This document shows, piece after piece, positions 58,470-64,000 of a DNA stretch of 64,000 nt (the first letter of the stretch is position 1; the number at the start of each line of letters is the position of its first letter). Origin of the DNA: Chara braunii (lineage: Eukaryota > Streptophyta > Charophyceae > Charales > Characeae). The translations under genes and the position numbers were made by a program. Where the stretch lies: NCBI GenBank assembly GCA_003427395.1, contig BFEA01000180.1:1794016-1858015 (forward strand), given 5' to 3'. The notes below the pieces were generated by a model. The model was given only the letters and a program-made list of their open reading frames with translations, ran no database searches and had not been told where the DNA came from.

Positions 58470-59100
58470 GGTGACTGGAATGGTGAGACGGCGGTCGAAG
58501 TGTCATAACGCGACAGCGACTCAGCCGACGATTTTTAGCCTTCACATGCAATTACAGAAAAATACAGGAATTTGAGGATTGGAAGATCTACTCGTGGTCC
58601 TTTCAGGAGTAAAAAACATAAGAAAACAAATCATTTTCATTCTGCACTGAACGGCCGCGCCGATTTGGTGCACGTTCGAGCAGGTGCCTCATGTCATTTG
58701 TGGGCCCAGAGGGGAGGTCGTCAGTGACAAACAATGTACAAGGACAGGGCACAAGCATAGTGTCGGGCACATTATGACAGATTTAGGGTGAGAATACAAA
58801 TTACATTCATTGTCACAAACTTGTAGATATGAACGAACTTATCACAAATTCATGGCTTCCTCATGCCGAATATGTCAGACGCAAAAAATACTAAGCATCC
58901 AGTGCAGACTACGATATGTATCCGGCGGGACCCTCCGATTCTCTGAAGACGGAGAATTGACGTCTAACATACACACATCATGGTGGCAAATGGTTTCTGC
59001 AACGCAACTGTCACACTGAAGCAGTAGTGAACATTCATTGGGGACAAAACCGTTCATGGCAAGCCAAGATCGGACATTGGCTGCTGAAGAGGCATCGGGT

Positions 59101-59208
59101 AGAAGGAGGGCGGTTTGCGGGGCGGTTTGCGGGGAGGTTTGCGGGGAGGAAGGGACAACAGATGGGGTGAACCGGAGGAAGGGCCGGTTCGCACAGAAGA
59201 GAACAAGA

Positions 59209-59250
<42 letters not shown>

Positions 59251-59320
59251 GAGGGGGGGGGAGAGGGAGGAGGGGGGGGGCGGAGGAGAAAAGAAGGGGG
59301 GGGGGGGGGGGGGGGGAGAG
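59101..59320. repeat. G-rich tract with a 40-bp poly-G run
   Basis: Three GGTTTGCGGGG-type units (59112-59151) are followed by 40 consecutive G (59210-59249) and further G runs to about 59316. The plus strand can form G-quadruplexes. Poly-proline and poly-glycine frames over this tract are not genes. Confidence 0.9.
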
Positions 59321-59809
59321 AGCGGGTGGTGTAGGGCGAGACGAGCATTCAGACCGTAAAGGAGTGTGAATGACGGAGAGAAGTTCTGGACAATTTGGCC
59401 ACTGAAAAAGGAAATCATTCATATCCACCAACGACATCATGGTAACCGAACCACACAATCGAGACTTGTGAACACGGGCAAAACAATGGACACAATAAGC
59501 GAAAGGTCGCCCCAGGAGCAACACATGAACATTTCTTTATTACGAGCAAAGGCAACACGACGCTGCCACAGCCGTACAGGACATAGGGCTAATAACCCTG
59601 AAACGAACGAAGGCAAGAAGTTCTCGGGTTATTCGCATTGACATCTAATCATCTACTTAAAAGACACCTTGAGGCCGGTATATGCACAACGACATCTCAC
59701 CATCCACATGACCTAAGCGTCCACTGCAACCCTCCGGCTGCTTAGCAAAGAGAATAACCCGTAAATACTCGAAGGCAGCACGAAGCTATGACATTCACAC
59801 CGGGAATGC

Positions 59810-59868
59810 CTAAAACACAAAAAAAGCACCACAATCCTGCGCAATCGTGTCCACCTCAGCACAACCAC
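59810..59868 (-). other. Short frame with a DCGAFF motif
   Basis: The minus frame reads …VDTIAQDCGAFFVF and stops at TAG (59810-59812). 'DCG-x-F' is the catalytic-cysteine motif of Ulp1-type proteases, and the Ulp1-like gene lies on the same strand about 280 bp upstream. It may be a remnant of another copy or exon, or chance. Confidence 0.25.
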
Positions 59869-59964
59869 ACCTGAGCCGGAGCCAGCGGACTCTAGAAAAG
59901 GTCAGAATAGATTCGCACTTATGTCGAAGGCCTTAGGAATAAACACAAACGTTCTCTTTTAATA

Positions 59965-60081
59965 TCATTCAGAGCCCTCGAATATATCCACCGCTATCCT
60001 CAGCCTGATGTTAGGAATATCGCTTTGGCCGATCGGAAATGGTGGTGAAAGACCGCGCGACAAAAAAGAAACGAAAGCGAG
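59965..60081 (-). pseudogene. Second copy of the Ulp1-like C-terminal segment
   Basis: A 38-codon open segment ending in TGA (59965-59967) reads LAFVSFLSRGL…PPFPIGQSDIPNIRLRIA… and ends EGSE. The equivalent in the gene itself (60145-60261) differs at six residues and at several silent sites, with no indel in the coding part. The duplication spans about 190-210 bp and includes sequence after the stop (CCGGAGCCAGCGGACTCTAG in both). It lacks the cysteine/TGA motif. Confidence 0.55.
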
Positions 60082-60144
60082 CACCTGAGCCGGAGCCAGC
60101 GGACTCTAGAAGAAGTCGTAATAGATTCACACTTATGTTGAATA

Positions 60145-61800
60145 TCATTCTGAGCCCTGAATTATATCCACCGCTATCCTCAGCCTGATGTTAGGAATGT
60201 CGTTTTGGCCGATCGGAAACGGAGGTGAATGACCGCGTGCCAAAAATGAAGCGAAGGCGAGCATGAACACACCTCAACTCAACCTGTCCGACTGTTGAGG
60301 GACACCATGATCAACCACCTCGGGCTCCGGGAGTTCAAGTTTCGTTTGTTGACCACATTGACAAACCGCTTCGTCTCGAAGGTATTTCGTGAAGTTCGCA
60401 ATCACTTTGGAAGAAAAGTCGTCATCTTCTTGGAGGAGGGAGTCGTAATACTCCAGCCGTCCGTCGCGGACGCACAACAGTGTCCACTGCACTCCATCTT
60501 TATGCACAGGAATGATTAGCATGTCGTAAGAGAAGAGGTTGGCATCTTTGGTCCATCTCGCAACCCTATCATGTCGACATCCCCCAGCGACGAGTTTGGT
60601 GTAGAAGAAAGGACTGAAAATATAAACACTTGGACACCCCGGGAACGTAGCTTTGCCAACCAAGGCCAAGTAGGACTCCACCACCTCATCGCAAAGCCAT
60701 CCCCCCTGGACAAGAGTCTGAAGATTTTTTCTGCGCAACGGAATAGAAGCAGTCCCTTTGCGAATCGTCGAAACGACCTCGTGGCCGTCGCTGAAATCTC
60801 CACAGACGTCATGCAACATTCTCAAGTCCGGACCGCTAAGCTCCTGAGTAGGCAACGACAAGTGAGAAGATGATGTTGCCGCAGCTGCACAAACACCCAC
60901 GAAAAAGTGTGAGGAGCCGTGAAAACCACCGACGCGAAGTGATCAAGAACTATGGGCCATTTTTCTAGAAAAATTGTAAACCCGACTGCCGAATGTGTTT
61001 TTGGCGATGTACGGAGGAGAGTGGTCTTTGGCGGAACCCCGTGTGGCATTGTCATCAGACCCGTCGGACAAACCAGCAACGCTTTCGATAGAGACAGCAA
61101 CATGTTTTTGCAAAGCGTTATTCAACAAACGGTAATGGCCACAACCCACAACCTCAAACCTGTAGAAAATGGAAAACAACCCACAACCCAAAGCGTTTAT
61201 TCAACAAACGGTAATAGCCACATGAGACCATGATTCGAATCTGGACGACCACAGAGTTGAACAGCCACAAATGTGGGAGCGCTACTGTTCACAAATCTTA
61301 CCGTGTTCGGGAGTCCTTCGACGCGAACCGGCCTTCTGTTGCGCAACTGTTGCAACGCCCCCTAACTCGCTAAGCAGCTCGATGGCAGCCGAGTCGCTAT
61401 CCAACTCCACGGTATCGTGGACCACCATCTCCTGACCGGAACAGAGGGCAGTTGCTTGATCACGTTGCTCCTCACCGCATCGGGTGGAAGGAGAATCGAG
61501 ACCTTTGCGCTCCGAACCCATCCGAACGGAAACTGCCACCTCAGCGTGGAAAACTTGAGTTTCCCCCCCCGGTTCCTTGCGCTCGTCATCGTCGCGAAGC
61601 CGAGCGGACACCTTGTCGACAGAAAGCTGAGCTTCCCCCACGGCTTCTTCGCCTTCCTCATCGTAGTGAGAGCGAGTTTCCATCACAGGTTCTTCTTCGC
61701 CCCCCTCATCCCCACACTCTTTGCCCTCCACAGACGTCCACTGACATCCCTCAACGCCACCCTCTTGCGTGGTCTGTGGTGCCCGAGTGTGCGAAACCAC
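60145..61800 (-). CDS. Ulp1/SUMO-protease-like (peptidase C48) gene, TGA at the catalytic Cys
   Basis: C48 proteases cleave ubiquitin-like proteins such as SUMO from precursors or conjugates. Exon 2 (60884-60145) shows the fold in order: GGWLCDEVVESYLALV, FSPFFYTKL, ARWTKDANLFSYDMLIIPVH (His codon 60502-60504), VQWTLLCV, LEYYDS (Asp codon 60442-60444) and PQQ. Five residues after the second Gln, where the family has Cys in DCGVF, stands TGA (60274-60276). The same frame continues GVFMLAFASFLARG … IGQNDIPNIRLRIA to TGA 60145-60147. Exon 1 (61800-61302) is acidic and ends at CACG|GTAAGA; the acceptor GTTTGTGCAG (exon from 60884) joins in matching phase, intron 417 bp. The true start is uncertain: a TGA precedes 61800 (61810-61812) and the first ATG in exon 1 is at 61683. 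Such genes are often carried by transposons; this may be one. Domain call firm, activity doubtful. Confidence 0.7.
60884..61302 (-). other. Predicted intron of the Ulp1-like gene (417 bp between exon ends)
   Basis: Donor G|GTAAGA (GT at 61300-61301) and acceptor TTTGTGCAG|CT (AG at 60885-60886), with a T/C-rich stretch before the acceptor (CTCCTCACACTTTTTC). The one base left by exon 1 plus CT of exon 2 completes an Ala codon. Inside, the 17-bp string TATTCAACAAACGGTAA occurs twice (about 61120 and 61199). Confidence 0.5.
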
Positions 61801-62031
61801 GCCGTTGTGTCAGATGCTGAAGGTACTTGTCGACGAGCCTTGGAGAAGCTCTTCACCCCACTGCACAGGGTCCTGAAGGAAGAAGTGCGTGAGGGGAACG
61901 TTATCCCTTCTCGAGTGTGAGTAATGGCATCGCGCTGAGGTCTTAATTCCTGGCGCTCGGGACTCAGATTGGCCAGGTGCTGCGAGCAGGGATAGTGCGG
62001 ACTGAGCATTGGCACTGAACATTGGGAGAGA

Positions 62032-62613
62032 GTGGCTATGGCACTACACGGCTATAGGCCTGGGTGTTGGCGGTACACAGTGCGCTCGGTTCCAGTGTCG
62101 GGGGAAGGCCCTCAGATTACGACGGCCCTGAACTATGATGGGGGAGAGGTAGTCCGACTGAAGGTCTGCATAGAAGGTGGGAGAGAGGAGGAGATGAGAG
62201 GTGATCANAGGCTGCAGGCTGCCATTTCCGAGGCACNCGACAGGGNGGAGCGGAGATGCAGACGAGATGGGGTGACCGTGGGCTTGAGGGTGACGGTCAT
62301 CTATCATGAGACCGAGTCATCCACTGGGACCGAGACGAGGGAGGAACAGCACAACGAGAGAGACTCAGGCAGGGAGAGTGAAATGAGCAAGGCGGACCGA
62401 GAAACGGACCTCAGGTCCTGGAACAGACCCGAGGAGATCCAAAAGCACCATCGAGCCGCGGAGCCGGTGGAAAAAGGACCTGAGGCCAGCTCTCGACAAC
62501 TCATGCCCAGAGGCCGCGAAACAAAAAAACAGCAGAGCAAGGGGAAAGGACGTGTGTATGGCAGCGACACGAGGTGTGACATATGTTCGCGTGGCACTGT
62601 GAAGCGTGAGTGA
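62032..62613 (+). CDS. Open frame of 193 codons, unrecognised
   Basis: Starts MAMALHGYRPGCWRY. The middle (NYDGGEVVRLKVCIEGGREE … LRVTVIYHETESS) looks globular, while the C-terminal half is very polar (R, E, K, S) and ends CDICSRGTVKRE. Three N bases fall in it (62207, 62237, 62246). It lies next to, and divergent from, the Ulp1-like gene. The antisense strand is open in parts. No domain known to me; it could equally be chance in GC-rich DNA. Confidence 0.25.
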   Translation: MAMALHGYRPGCWRYTVRSVPVSGEGPQITTALNYDGGEVVRLKVCIEGGREEEMRGDXRLQAAISEAXDRXERRCRRDGVTVGLRVTVIYHETESSTGTETREEQHNERDSGRESEMSKADRETDLRSWNRPEEIQKHHRAAEPVEKGPEASSRQLMPRGRETKKQQSKGKGRVYGSDTRCDICSRGTVKRE

Positions 62614-64000
62614 GAGGGAGAGAGGCGGTTGACGAGAGAGCTAGCGGTCGTGCACGAGAACANAGAGTGACCCTACTGCGCTCGTCAGAAGGGGGGGAAT
62701 AGGACGAATCGCAAAAGAGGTGCAAGAGCAGTAGGACGGGTAACAGACAAAAGGAGTGTGGCGAGGGCAACAGGGAGACAGACAGGCGAGCACGAGACGT
62801 TACTCGAGGAGGGCTACACGTGGCAATCGGGAAACATAATAGAAGGCAATGGAAGGGGAAGACTGAGTGAGTGAGTGAGACGCTATCTTGTTAGATGCAG
62901 TTGATGTTACTCGCTATCTTCAAGTTCACTTACTGCACTGGGCGTCAACTGAGTTACAGTGAGTCCTCGGGCTGCGGCGGGAGACGCGTAGGTAACGGGG
63001 GTCAACGAGGACTCACGAGAGTTGATGACGTCAACCTCGATGTTGATCGCGCCACGGGAGACATTCTTTAAAAAGGGATGGTTACACGTGTGCTATATGC
63101 CACATTGAGAGGGTTAGAGAGAAGACGGGGAACGATCTTTTCTTTTTTTTGTCTTTCACTCTGACTGAGCACGCGAGACAAAAGACGTTAACTGCTGCGT
63201 ATCTGCACTGCCTCACCATCAGGGGAAAGGGGTTGAGCCTTGGGAGCTGAAGTCAGACCTACTACTTCCCCTCCCTGCGGCAGACAATGAGGGAGGAGGT
63301 TGTGTATGGTACTCACCTAGTGGCGGTGATTGTGATTGTTCCTATCAAGAAGCGCGCGTGATGGGCTGAGACGGTGGTCTCCTCGACGAGTTTTGGTGAC
63401 TTGGTTCTGGTCCGCTGGGAGCTCACAGAACGTTTAAGCCAACAAGGTGGCAATGGGCCATTGTCTGCAGACACGATCAGTGTGCTACTCTCAGTACTGT
63501 GCCCCACATTTCACCGTCCTGTCAGTACAATGCTGTCGAAGAACCTGAAGTGATCGAGGATCGTCTCTTGGTGAGCTCCACGCCAAGTGCGTTTGAGCGA
63601 ATCACTGTTGACGTCATCAATTGCCTAGTTTGGAGATAATGGGAACTTCGCCCCCTCAGAGACTCGAGTTGTCACCTCAAGATGGCCAAAGGAACGACAG
63701 GAGAAATTTGTGACGATGCAGAAATGAGTCTATTCATTATTTGATCGCGTGTGCGTGATTTGCTCGGTCGAGGGCCAACTTCTGAGAGTCTTATCCTCTT
63801 TGAAGGCGTTTTGCTCACCAGCTGGCGTGCTGTCTCTGATGATCATCTGTTTCGCCACCCTCGAGTGACTTCCAGTTCATGTTGGGTACTGCTATCAAAA
63901 CCCCTGATGTGTTTCTTGGTAACTGCCCTAGTCTGACCTTTAGCAGGTGGTGGTCATTGTACGATAAGTTCTTTCCGTTCTTAATATCATTAGTTTTTTT
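62614..64000. other. Region without a recognisable gene
   Basis: Only frames below about 65 codons without similarity to known families. GAG/CTC-rich stretches but no clear repeat relation to the rest of the window. One N at 62663. Confidence 0.5.

Noticed and set aside
58875-59524. Long overlapping frames rich in proline (minus) or glycine (plus)
   Set aside because: They are translations of the poly-G tract; several frames are open at once and no domain is present.
59860-60144. SECIS element after the protease stop
   Set aside because: ATGA occurs at the end of the frame (GAATGATATT) but I could not build the required long helix with a quartet and apical AA. A folding program is needed, so not claimed.
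60295-60873. Plus-strand frames over the Ulp1-like exon
   Set aside because: Shadows of the minus-strand protease frame.

Overview
The window reads as nuclear DNA of a eukaryote: it is rich in nested and inverted transposable elements, long microsatellites and recurring strong splice-donor strings, and it has almost no intact coding sequence. The retrotransposon remnants (a gag with a CCHC zinc knuckle, and an integrase tail of the 'LLYDSSLEMQWSRKLDKRWL' type) look like Ty3/Gypsy elements of streptophytes. My best guess is a charophyte alga such as Chara. That is an inference from protein flavour, not a demonstrated placement.

Layout: 1-3768 is pyrimidine-rich DNA with small hairpins and a 26-bp minisatellite. 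3769-19946 is a large composite element: a ~3.47-kb repeat (R1a, 3769-7234), a ~9.2-kb internal part (A, 7235-16455) and a second direct copy of the 3.47-kb repeat (R1b, 16456-19946). The same structure recurs inverted at 39.8-52.9 kb (R1c plus internal B), broken by a clean 1.87-kb DNA insertion with an 8-bp target duplication. A diverged, rearranged copy lies at 31.9-34.3 kb. A related family, R2, forms an inverted pair (29.5-31.4 kb minus, 52.9-54.9 kb plus). Between these lie a 60-bp hairpin satellite (21.65-22.3 kb), microsatellite-rich repeats (23-29 kb), a broken gag plus an integrase tail (35.9-38.9 kb), a duplicated 0.54-kb repeat (55.8-57.2 kb) and poly-C/poly-G tracts.

The one protein-coding locus with clear domain identity is on the minus strand at 60.1-61.8 kb: a Ulp1/SUMO-protease-like (C48) gene that I model as two exons with a phase-compatible 417-bp intron. 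Histidine and aspartate of the triad are present, but the codon at the catalytic cysteine is TGA and family-like sequence continues in frame after it. This can be a nonsense allele, a sequence error or, more speculatively, selenocysteine. Its C-terminal segment is duplicated just downstream with the frame kept.

Several observations concern the assembly: a complete Nextera mate-pair junction adapter (50269-50306) between two exact 155-bp copies, an N-gap at 10661-10785 that four paralogous sequences show to be spurious, and ambiguity codes at matching sites in inverted repeat copies. No rRNA gene, functional tRNA gene, CRISPR array or complete retrotransposon polyprotein was found. Similarities between repeat copies were judged by eye.
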